In this document: piece by piece, positions 1-5,628 of the stretch
How positions within the stretch are numbered: position 1 is the stretch's first letter
Layout: each line of letters starts with the position of its first letter
Assembly (NCBI GenBank): GCA_013811645.1
Contig: JACCUU010000074.1
Location: 1 to 6,849, forward strand
Source of the DNA: Actinomycetota bacterium
Lineage (GTDB): Bacteria > Actinomycetota > Thermoleophilia > Gaiellales > Gaiellaceae
Reading direction: 5' to 3'
Length of the DNA: 6,849 nucleotides
Translations under genes and position numbers: made by a program
The notes under the pieces: model-generated
Databases searched by the model: none
The model's input: only the letters and a program-made list of their open reading frames with translations
What the model was told of the DNA's origin: nothing

Positions 1-16
1 CGGGTTTTCGGGGCCT

Positions 17-41
17 CCAGGAAGTGCGCAGCACTTCCTGG
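17..41. repeat. Perfect hairpin downstream of lon
   Basis: An 11-bp perfect stem (17-27 with 31-41, arm CCAGGAAGTGC) surrounds the 3-nt loop GCA. A T-G wobble and one C-G pair can extend it. It lies about 75 nt past the lon stop codon. Neither strand has a T-tract after it, so it is not a textbook intrinsic terminator, although high-GC bacteria often end transcripts at hairpins without a U-run. A weaker bulged hairpin (about 80-87 with 94-100) lies between it and lon. It could be a terminator for lon, a bidirectional terminator shared with an unseen left-hand gene, or a copy of a dispersed palindromic repeat. The structure is certain; the role is not. Confidence 0.6.
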
Positions 42-116
42 GGCAGGACTGAGGACGCAGCATTCGCGGCGCCCTGCGCGGCCCGACGACATGGTCGGCC
101 GCCTCGTGTGTCGCTG

Positions 117-2429
117 TTAGAGCGCCACATTCGACTCGACCGGCGCCTCCTCGAGCGCGAGCGAGAGCACCTCTCCGATCGACATCACCGGATGGAACGC
201 GACGTCGTCCTTCACGTTGTCCGGGATCTCATCGAGATCCGCGCGGTTCCGCTCCGGGATGACGATGTCGGTGAGCCCCGCCGCATGCGCCGCGAGCACC
301 TTCTGCTTCAGCCCGCCGATCGGCAGAACGCGGCCCTGAAGGGTGATCTCGCCGGTCATGCCCACCGTGTGCTTCACGGGTCGGCCCGTGAGGAGCGACG
401 CGATCGCCGTCGCCATCGTGATGCCCGCGCTCGGTCCGTCCTTCGGGATCGCCCCGGCGGGGACATGCACGTGGAACGCCCGATTCTCGAACGCTTCCTC
501 GTCGATGCCGAGTTGGGGCGCGAGAGCACGCACGGTCGAGATCGCGATCTGCGCGGACTCCTTCATGACCTCGCCGAGCTGACCGGTGAGGAGGAGCTTG
601 TCGCCGTTCTTGTGCGACGTCGCCTCGATGAAGAGGACATCTCCGCCCGTGGCGGTGGCGGCGAGTCCGGTGGCGACCCCCGGCACGGCGGTGCGCTCCG
701 CGACCTCGCGGTAGAACTTCTGCCGCCCGAGCGCCTCTCGGACCGCGTCCGTGTCGATCTCGACCGGCGGCTCCACCGTCTCGGATGCGATCGTGGTCGC
801 GGTTTTCCGCAACACCGCCCCGAGCTCGCGCTCGAGCTGGCGCACGCCGGCCTCGCGGGTGTACTCGCTGACGATGAACGCGAGCACCTCGTCCGGAATC
901 GAGATCTCGTCCTCGCGCAGGCCGTTTCGCTCACGCTGCCTCGGCCACAGGTAGTCGCGAGCGATGGCGACCTTCTCGTCGGTCGTGTAGCCGTCGAACC
1001 GGATCACCTCCATCCGGTCGAGGAGCGGCCCCGGGATCGTCTCGGCCATGTTCCCGGTGGCGATGAACAGGACCTCGGAGAGGTCGAGCTCCACGTCGAG
1101 GTAGTGGTCTCGGAACGAGTGGTTCTGCGCCGGGTCGAGCACCTCGAGCAGCGCCGAGGAGGGATCCCCGCGCCAGTCCGCTCCGACCTTGTCGACCTCG
1201 TCCAGCATGATCACGGGGTTCATCGTCCCGGCGTCACGCAGCGCGCGCACGAGCCGGCCCGGAAGCGCCCCGATGTAGGTCCGCCGGTGACCCCGGATCT
1301 CGGCCTCGTCGCGGATCCCGCCGAGCGACATGCGCACGAACTCGCGACCCGTGGCCCGAGCGATGGACTCGCCGATCGACGTCTTGCCCGTTCCGGGCGG
1401 GCCGATCAGCGTGAGAATCGCGCCCGAGCGCCGGTCGATCTCGACCCCACGCTCCTTGCGCAGCTTCGCAACCGCGATGTACTCGACGATCCGCTTCTTG
1501 ACGTCGTCGAGGCCCGCGTGATCCGCGTCAAGAACCTCGCGTGTGAACTGCGGGTCGAGGCGCTCTTCCGAACGCTTGCTCCACGGCACCGCCAGCAGCC
1601 AGTCGAGGTAGTTGCGGATCATGGACGCCTCGGGCGACGAGTCGCCCATGCGCTCGAGCCGCGAGAGCTCGCGCTCTGCCTGCTCGAGCACGTTCTCGGG
1701 CATCTCGGCATCCGCGATCTTCGTCCGGTACTCCTCGACGACGGAGCCCTCGTCCTCCCCCAGCTCCTTGCGGATCGAGTCGAGCTGGCGGCGCAGGATG
1801 TACTCGCGCTGCTGCTTGTCGACTCCCGACTCGACGTCGTCCTGGATCCGCTTCCGGATCTGCATGAGTGCCAGCCGCTCCCGTTGGAGCTCGAGCGCGA
1901 GCTCGAGCCGCTCGCGCACGTCGACGGTCTCGAGCAGCTGCACCTTCTGCTCGAAGCTGATGTCGGGGGAGTACCCCGTCGTGTCCGCCAGCGCTCCGGG
2001 CTCGGAGATCGAGCGGACGAATGCCGCGATGCGGCCGTCGTCACCGCGCAGCTCGAGGATCTCCTCGACCACGGCGCGGTACTCGCGCTCGAGCTCACGG
2101 ATACGCCCGTCGGCGCTCTCTTCGTCGGGCCGCTCCTCGACGTCGACGAACAGGCGGCCCTGGCTGTCGGAACCCGCCGCGCCGGCGATCCCACGGTGGA
2201 GGCCGTTCAGCGCGACCGCGCGCCCCCCGCCGGGGAGACGAATGCGGTCGGTCACCTCGGCAACCGTCCCCACCTTGGCGTACTCGTCGTCGTGCTTCGG
2301 GACCAGCAGGACGCGATCCTCGTCGCCGACGTCGACCGTGAGAGTGACGTTCATGTTGGGGAAGACGACGATGTCTTCCAGGGGCACGAGCAGCAAACGC
2401 ATCTGATCTTCGATCTGGTTCTCGCTCAC
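117..2429 (-). CDS. lon: LonA ATP-dependent serine protease
   Basis: This is the cytosolic AAA+ protease that unfolds and degrades misfolded and selected regulatory proteins, normally as a hexamer. It has 770 residues when started at the GTG at 2429. The N-terminal substrate-binding (LAN) domain begins with [16 protein letters not shown], followed by a charged helical, probably coiled-coil stretch at about 110-235. The AAA+ module has Walker A GPPGTGKT (343-350), pore loop YIGALPG (385-391), Walker [10 protein letters not shown] (406-414), sensor-1 Asn460, arginine finger Arg472 and sensor-2 Arg530 in [10 protein letters not shown]. The protease domain has the Ser-Lys dyad: Ser667 in KDGPSAG and Lys710 in GGLKQKV. 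All key residues are present. An in-frame TTG at 2465 would add 12 residues. The GTG is preferred because AAGGAG (2435-2440) lies 5 nt before it. The gene follows the hydrolase gene in the same direction after a 79-nt gap that holds a possible promoter. The length is close to that of E. coli Lon (784). Confidence 0.97.
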   Translation of the reverse strand: MSENQIEDQMRLLLVPLEDIVVFPNMNVTLTVDVGDEDRVLLVPKHDDEYAKVGTVAEVTDRIRLPGGGRAVALNGLHRGIAGAAGSDSQGRLFVDVEERPDEESADGRIRELEREYRAVVEEILELRGDDGRIAAFVRSISEPGALADTTGYSPDISFEQKVQLLETVDVRERLELALELQRERLALMQIRKRIQDDVESGVDKQQREYILRRQLDSIRKELGEDEGSVVEEYRTKIADAEMPENVLEQAERELSRLERMGDSSPEASMIRNYLDWLLAVPWSKRSEERLDPQFTREVLDADHAGLDDVKKRIVEYIAVAKLRKERGVEIDRRSGAILTLIGPPGTGKTSIGESIARATGREFVRMSLGGIRDEAEIRGHRRTYIGALPGRLVRALRDAGTMNPVIMLDEVDKVGADWRGDPSSALLEVLDPAQNHSFRDHYLDVELDLSEVLFIATGNMAETIPGPLLDRMEVIRFDGYTTDEKVAIARDYLWPRQRERNGLREDEISIPDEVLAFIVSEYTREAGVRQLERELGAVLRKTATTIASETVEPPVEIDTDAVREALGRQKFYREVAERTAVPGVATGLAATATGGDVLFIEATSHKNGDKLLLTGQLGEVMKESAQIAISTVRALAPQLGIDEEAFENRAFHVHVPAGAIPKDGPSAGITMATAIASLLTGRPVKHTVGMTGEITLQGRVLPIGGLKQKVLAAHAAGLTDIVIPERNRADLDEIPDNVKDDVAFHPVMSIGEVLSLALEEAPVESNVAL

Positions 2430-2434
2430 CACTT

Positions 2435-2440
2435 CTCCTT
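2435..2440 (-). promoter_or_regulatory. Shine-Dalgarno that sets the lon start
   Basis: On the minus strand AAGGAG is followed by 5 nt and then GTG (2429-2427). This spacing fits the second of two adjacent GTG codons and argues against the in-frame TTG at 2465, which has no such site upstream. Confidence 0.75.
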
Positions 2441-2445
2441 CATAC

Positions 2446-2487
2446 GTCTTGTGAACTTGCTTCAAGAAGTGTAGCGACCTTAGGTCG
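2446..2487 (-). promoter_or_regulatory. Candidate lon promoter and operator
   Basis: In the minus-strand direction, a 13-bp palindrome CGACCT-T-AGGTCG (2475-2487) is followed directly by TACACT (2468-2473), a fair -10 box. No recognisable -35 lies 16-18 nt upstream. The palindrome sits where the -10/-35 spacer would be, as an operator might. Just past the -10, CTTG (2461-2464 region) and CAAG motifs recur. They faintly recall the HspR box (HAIR, CTTGAGT-N7-ACTCAAG), but arm length and spacing do not match. A promoter serving lon in the 79-nt gap is plausible; the regulator is unknown. Confidence 0.35.
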
Positions 2488-2508
2488 AGTCGCCGCCGTG
2501 GGCCGCTC

Positions 2509-3615
2509 TCAGCGCCGGAAATGCTTCAGGGAGCGCGCCGCTAGGCGGCCTGCGAGCACGTCGGACGACAATCCGATCCCCCACGACCGGTACGTCATCA
2601 CTCCTGCGACGAACACTCCGCCGCGCCAGAAGACGAGCCCGGTGTCGTGCCGCGCCTGAGAGATCCAGCCCGCCTTGTGGAGCACGTCCACTCCGGCCCC
2701 TTCGCCGACGACACGGTCGAGCTTCGGCACGTCCTGCACGTGCGCGGCAAGCCAGAGCAGGTGACGAGCGTCGGCAGGGGTGAGCCCGGACTGCGCCTCC
2801 AGAAGGGGCCCGCGCCCCCCCGAGGCGAGCCAGAGCACACGCCACAGCATTGCCATGTCCCGCGCGGTCGTGTGCTTGCCGATGCCGAACGCCGGCTGCT
2901 CATCGACCCGAACGGGAATCGACGCCGAGAGCGATGCGCTGACCTCGTAGCCGCCGTACATGATCGAGTCGGTCATGCCGATGGAGCGCATGAGCGCGTT
3001 TACCTGCCGCGAGCCCGCGTACGTCGAGCCGGCGAGCCAGACTTCGAGCGCGTTCGCGGCACCGTCATCCGACGGGATGATCATCTCCCTCAGCAGGCCG
3101 CCGACGTACGACGTCGGAGCCGGGATCCCCGAGTGCCGGGCGAGGACCGCGGTCGCGATCGCGAGCTTCAGGGTCGAGGCCGCGGGAAAGTGCGCCTTCG
3201 CGTTCCACGCCGCGCCACGTCCGTCGGTCAGGCTCTGGACGTAGAAGCCCGCGGTGCCGTCGTACTGGGTCACGAGGCGTCGTAGGTCTCGCGCGAGCGC
3301 TGAGTCGTGCCTGGAGCGAACGAACCGGGGGCTCGCCGTGCCGGGGAGCCCGTAGACATCACGTACGACGCGCGAGGAGCGGCGGCCGTCCCGGGCGACG
3401 GTCAGCACGCGGAGATCAAGGTCACCGCGTGGAAGCCCGACCTTGAGCGAGAAGCGCCTGCCGCGGAGCTGCTTCGAGACCAGGACTCGCCCGTCGGCCA
3501 AGACTGCGATGAATCGCGTCCCTCGCGCTGCGCGTCCGGTGACGAGCCCGTACGAGACCTGCTGCGCCGCGGGCTGCTCGATCGCCGGCGGAGGAAGCGG
3601 AGGCGCGTCGACCAT
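2509..3615 (-). CDS. Beta-lactamase-fold serine hydrolase, atypical motifs
   Basis: The protein has 368 residues from the ATG at 3615. After a proline-rich start (APPLPPPA), residues about 21-90 look like a small all-beta domain of Ig or fibronectin kind. Residues about 105-368 match the class A beta-lactamase/transpeptidase-like fold (Beta-lactamase2 type). The nucleophile motif is S147-T-L-K150 in PAASTLKLAIA. The second motif is S182-D-D where class A enzymes have SDN. The third is K314-A-G in place of KTG or KSG. A class A omega-loop Glu (ExxLN) is not evident. Members of this fold normally act outside the membrane on cell-wall peptides or beta-lactams, but no signal peptide, lipobox or membrane segment is visible. 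The frame stays open upstream to 3846, but that extension runs through an inverted repeat and into dinB on the other strand and has no secretory character, so it is not used. True beta-lactamase activity is doubtful; a cell-wall-related or inactive hydrolase is as likely. Confidence 0.85.
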   Translation of the reverse strand: MVDAPPLPPPAIEQPAAQQVSYGLVTGRAARGTRFIAVLADGRVLVSKQLRGRRFSLKVGLPRGDLDLRVLTVARDGRRSSRVVRDVYGLPGTASPRFVRSRHDSALARDLRRLVTQYDGTAGFYVQSLTDGRGAAWNAKAHFPAASTLKLAIATAVLARHSGIPAPTSYVGGLLREMIIPSDDGAANALEVWLAGSTYAGSRQVNALMRSIGMTDSIMYGGYEVSASLSASIPVRVDEQPAFGIGKHTTARDMAMLWRVLWLASGGRGPLLEAQSGLTPADARHLLWLAAHVQDVPKLDRVVGEGAGVDVLHKAGWISQARHDTGLVFWRGGVFVAGVMTYRSWGIGLSSDVLAGRLAARSLKHFRR

Positions 3616-3622
3616 GGCGCCA

Positions 3623-3628
3623 ACGATA
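3623..3628 (-). promoter_or_regulatory. -10-like box for leaderless start of the hydrolase
   Basis: TATCGT (minus strand) lies exactly 7 nt before the ATG at 3615, and there is no Shine-Dalgarno. A TANNNT box 5-8 nt from the start codon is the usual sign of leaderless transcription in actinobacteria. No clear -35 is seen. Confidence 0.4.
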
Positions 3629-3646
3629 GAGCCGCCTGAGGTGGGG

Positions 3647-3724
3647 TGGGGTCGAGCCTCAGCTTGACCTCGGTGTCGGGTTGCCGACGACCTCAAGGCG
3701 GAGTCAAGCTGAAGCTCGACCCCA
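3647..3724. repeat. Long interrupted inverted repeat between divergent genes
   Basis: Two 22-nt arms (3647-3668 and 3703-3724) are reverse complements with a single mismatch. The arm starts TGGGGTCGAGC and ends AGCTTGAC. The 34-nt spacer holds a second small hairpin, GTCGG (3675-3679) with CCGAC (3684-3688) around GTTG. The whole could fold as one long stem with an inner stem-loop. It fills most of the gap between the hydrolase gene and dinB. There is no transposase, and no target duplication was recognised. It may be a dispersed palindromic or MITE-like element, or a bidirectional control structure. Confidence 0.7.
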
Positions 3725-3744
3725 GGGACTTCTGTGCTCGTCTC

Positions 3745-3750
3745 TAGCCT
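3745..3750 (+). promoter_or_regulatory. -10-like box for leaderless dinB
   Basis: TAGCCT lies 7 nt before the ATG at 3758, the same spacing as on the opposite side of this intergenic region. No Shine-Dalgarno precedes the ATG. No LexA-like site (E. coli CTG-N10-CAG or actinobacterial GAAC-N4-GTTC) was recognised in the gap. Confidence 0.4.
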
Positions 3751-3757
3751 TGTGCCG

Positions 3758-4816
3758 ATGCCGATCCTCGCCCATCTCGATCTCGACGCGTTCTTTGCGG
3801 CGGTCGAGGAGCTCGAGGATCCGGGTCTGCGAGAGAAGCCGCTCATCGTCGGAGGCGACCCGCACGGACGGGGTGTGGTCGCGACGGCGAACTATGTCGC
3901 GCGAACGTTCGGGGTCCACTCTGCGATGAGCTCCGCCGAGGCGCTCAGACGCTGTCCACACGCGGTCTTCGTGCGACCACGTCACAGCCTCTACAAGCAG
4001 TACTCGCGAGCCGTATGGCAGACCATCGCGGAGGTCGTCCCGCGCATCGAGCGCACCGGGATCGACGAGGGATACCTGGACCTCGAAACGGTCGCGCGGG
4101 ACTTCGTCGGCGCTCGGGCCGTCGCCTCCGCCGTGCAGACCTCGGTGCGCGCGACGACCAGCCTTACCTGCTCGCTCGGCGTCTCGACCTCGAAGGTCGT
4201 CTGCAAGATCGCATCAGACCGGAGAAAGCCCGCCGGGATCACCGTCGTCCCGCCCGGGCACGAGGCCGGCTTCCTCGCGCCGCTGAACGTTCGGCTGCTG
4301 CCCGGTGTCGGCCCCCGCGCCGAGGAGCGACTGCAGCGTGCGGGGATCGACACGATCGGCGGGCTCGCTACGCTTGCCGACGCCGAGCTCAAGATGCTGC
4401 TTCCCGGCTCGGTCGGCCCGCTCCTTCGGGATCGCGCCCGCGGTATCGATCCCCGCGACCTCGAGCTCGCCGGCGAGACGATCTCCGTGTCGGCCGAAGA
4501 CACCTTCCCGCGGGACATCTCCGAGCGCGCGCATCTGCACTTCGAGGTGCGGCGTCTCGCCGAGCTCGTCGCGGAGCGGCTGCGAGACTCGGGTCTCTCC
4601 GGTCGCACCGTGACCGCGAAGCTTCGCTACGCAGACTTTTCCATCCGCACGCGCTCGACGACGCTGGCGGCGGGCGTCGACGAGGGAGACGTGATCGGAG
4701 ATGTCGCGTGTGGGCTTCTCGATCGCGGCCTGCGCGACCGGCCCGGCGCACTGCGCCTCGTCGGCGTCGGCGTGTCCGGCCTCTCGCCGTACCGCCAGCT
4801 CACGTTCGACCGTTAG
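3758..4816 (+). CDS. dinB: DNA polymerase IV (DinB, Y-family)
   Basis: This low-fidelity Y-family polymerase copies past lesions and damaged primer ends. It has 352 residues, typical for the family. The palm motif HLDLDAFFAAVE gives metal ligand Asp8 and steric-gate aromatic residues Phe12/Phe13. GIDEGYLDL supplies Asp103 and Glu104; most relatives have S-(I/L/V)-DEA-(Y/F)-LD, so the flanking glycines are a variant. KIASDRRKPAG (150-160) matches the nucleotide-binding segment. A helix-hairpin-helix in the thumb (LLPGVG..., 180-204) and a little-finger domain (about 240-340) follow. The C-terminus QLTFDR resembles a weakened or shortened beta-clamp motif (family form QLxLF). GTG codons at 3734 and 3752 are in frame, but the ATG at 3758 puts the conserved motif at its usual distance from the N-terminus. 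The gene diverges from the hydrolase and converges on the NTF2-like gene, so it appears to be transcribed alone. Confidence 0.95.
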   Translation: MPILAHLDLDAFFAAVEELEDPGLREKPLIVGGDPHGRGVVATANYVARTFGVHSAMSSAEALRRCPHAVFVRPRHSLYKQYSRAVWQTIAEVVPRIERTGIDEGYLDLETVARDFVGARAVASAVQTSVRATTSLTCSLGVSTSKVVCKIASDRRKPAGITVVPPGHEAGFLAPLNVRLLPGVGPRAEERLQRAGIDTIGGLATLADAELKMLLPGSVGPLLRDRARGIDPRDLELAGETISVSAEDTFPRDISERAHLHFEVRRLAELVAERLRDSGLSGRTVTAKLRYADFSIRTRSTTLAAGVDEGDVIGDVACGLLDRGLRDRPGALRLVGVGVSGLSPYRQLTFDR

Positions 4817-5202
4817 CCGTCGACCACGCGAGGGCGGTGCGACGAGGAGTACACGTCCTTGCGCAGGATCAAGCCACCCTCGAACGGGAAGATGTCGACG
4901 CCGTCCCACTCCAGGCGGCGACCCTCCTTGTCAATCGCGCTCGCGGTCCACTCGTTGACCACGAGCCCGTCGCGCACGTACGCGCGCCTCCCGCGGAAGC
5001 TCAGATCGGGCCAGTTCGCGAAGATCTGCTCCAGGTGCGTCACGACCGCGGCGCCTTCGACCCGTTCCCCGGCCGTGTGGTTCTCGAACACCATGTCCGG
5101 CGCGTGAAAGGCGACGATCGCCGGAACGTCATGCGCGTTCCAGGCGGCGTTATAGCGCTCGATCGTGTGCTCCAACTCGGAGGCGGCATTTACGTCGTCC
5201 AC
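4813..5202 (-). CDS. NTF2/SnoaL-like small protein
   Basis: The protein has 129 residues from a GTG at 5202. The opening helix (IERYNAAWNAHDVPAIVAFH) and the following FENHTAGERVEG, WTASAIDKEGRRLEWDG and FPFEGGLILRKDVY segments are the pattern of the NTF2-like alpha+beta cone fold (SnoaL-like family). This fold serves as polyketide cyclase, isomerase, hydrolase or ligand-binding protein, so the sequence does not fix a substrate. No signal peptide is seen, so it is cytosolic. The frame is open much farther upstream, but that part is antisense to arsR and arsM. The GTG is chosen because it lies just inside the intergenic region and a promoter ends 8 nt before it. Its stop shares bases with the dinB stop (4-nt overlap). 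It is divergent from arsR with overlapping promoters, so it may be controlled by ArsR, which is an inference. The exact start is less sure than the gene. Confidence 0.85.
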   Translation of the reverse strand: MDDVNAASELEHTIERYNAAWNAHDVPAIVAFHAPDMVFENHTAGERVEGAAVVTHLEQIFANWPDLSFRGRRAYVRDGLVVNEWTASAIDKEGRRLEWDGVDIFPFEGGLILRKDVYSSSHRPRVVDG

Positions 5203-5210
5203 GTTGGCCG

Positions 5211-5239
5211 AGTATCGCGAGTAGAGAAGACATTGACAA
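5211..5239 (-). promoter_or_regulatory. Promoter of the NTF2-like gene
   Basis: On the minus strand, -35 TTGTCA (5239-5234) is followed by a 17-nt spacer and -10 GATACT (5216-5211), then 8 nt to the GTG start. Spacing is ideal and both boxes are close to consensus. The short leader suggests leaderless or nearly leaderless translation. The -35 overlaps that of the arsR promoter on the other strand. Confidence 0.55.
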
Positions 5240-5262
5240 ACATCGATCTCTTGGACTATGCT
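5233..5262 (+). promoter_or_regulatory. Promoter of arsR-arsM
   Basis: A perfect -35 TTGACA (5233-5238) is followed by an 18-nt spacer and TATGCT (5257-5262), a fair -10. The arsR ATG comes 9 nt later, so the transcript would have almost no leader. The spacer contains one copy of the ACATCGAT motif, so a bound repressor would block polymerase. Confidence 0.65.
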
Positions 5263-5288
5263 CGTACATCGATGAACATCGATCTCTT
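5239..5288. promoter_or_regulatory. Candidate ArsR operator: repeated ACATCGAT motifs
   Basis: ACATCGAT occurs at 5240-5247, 5266-5273 and 5276-5283. A 14-nt direct repeat, AACATCGATCTCTT, begins at 5239 and again at 5275, exactly 36 nt apart. The last two copies form the inverted repeat ATCGATG-aa-CATCGAT (5268-5283), which contains the arsR start codon. A dimeric winged-helix repressor made by the adjacent gene is the obvious candidate to bind here. The repeats are seen directly; binding is inferred. Confidence 0.55.
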
Positions 5289-5628
5289 CCCGTTGCTCGT
5301 GCCGGCCGACTGTTGCCGCCCCCTCGACGAGGACGGCTTGACGAGCGAGGACGCAGAGGCGACCGCCGCGCTCTTCAAAGCGCTCGGCGATCCCGCGCGG
5401 GTGCGGATCGTCAACCTCCTCGCCCGCAACTCGGAGTCGGCCTGTGTCTGCGAGCTGACTCCCGCGCTGGGCCTCTCCCAGCCGACGGTGAGCCACCACC
5501 TGAAGAAACTCGTCCAGGCGGGTCTCCTGCGGCGGGAGCAGCGAGGCGTCTGGGCGTTCTACACCCTCGACCGCGGAGGCCTCGAACGCGCGGCCAGGGT
5601 CCTCGACCTGAAAGGAGTTGTCACATGA
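5272..5628 (+). CDS. arsR: ArsR-family arsenite-responsive repressor
   Basis: The protein has 118 residues, normal for ArsR/SmtB repressors. The winged helix-turn-helix spans about 29-105: LFKALGDPARVRIVNLLA opens it, LGLSQPTVSHHLKKL (66-80) is the recognition-helix region, and REQRGVWAFYTLD (88-100) is the wing. Cysteines suit As(III)/Sb(III) sensing: an N-terminal pair Cys14-Cys15, and Cys58-x-Cys60 in ACVCEL, equivalent to CVC of the E. coli ArsR site (CVCDLC), whose third Cys is Thr63 here. Metal binding should release DNA and switch on the operon. The stop overlaps the arsM start as ATGA, so translation is probably coupled. The ATG at 5272 sits inside an inverted repeat, consistent with autoregulation. 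Arsenic rather than another thiophilic metal is supported by the neighbouring arsM. Confidence 0.93.
   Translation: MNIDLFPLLVPADCCRPLDEDGLTSEDAEATAALFKALGDPARVRIVNLLARNSESACVCELTPALGLSQPTVSHHLKKLVQAGLLRREQRGVWAFYTLDRGGLERAARVLDLKGVVT
5611..5617 (+). promoter_or_regulatory. Shine-Dalgarno of arsM
   Basis: AAAGGAG inside the end of arsR lies 7 nt before the arsM ATG at 5625. It fixes that start and the 4-nt ATGA overlap with arsR. Confidence 0.8.

Noticed and set aside
1880..1925. Repeated CTCGAGC/GAGCTCG palindromic stretch inside lon
   Set aside because: Explained by Leu/Glu/Ala/Arg-rich helical coding ([12 protein letters not shown]) with GC-ending codons.
2446..2465. HspR (HAIR) operator upstream of lon
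   Set aside because: CTTG and CAAG are present but separated by 11 nt rather than 13, and the inner arm bases do not pair. Too weak to call.
24..2474. Very long open frame (816 codons) antisense to lon
   Set aside because: It mirrors lon and stays open because of high GC third-position bias. Its product is an Arg/His/Asp/Leu-rich sequence with no recognisable domain, while the other strand encodes complete Lon with all catalytic residues.
3616..3757. LexA box controlling dinB
   Set aside because: No CTG-N10-CAG or GAAC-N4-GTTC type site was found in the gap; the only strong palindrome is the long inverted repeat, which does not resemble a LexA site.
3616..3846. N-terminal extension of the serine hydrolase
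   Set aside because: It runs through the inverted repeat and antisense to the start of dinB, and has no signal peptide or domain.
4015..5271. Open frame through dinB and the intergenic region into arsR
   Set aside because: The part before 5272 is an out-of-frame reading of dinB and antisense to the NTF2-like gene. Only the arsR part has family motifs, and promoter boxes lie just before 5272.
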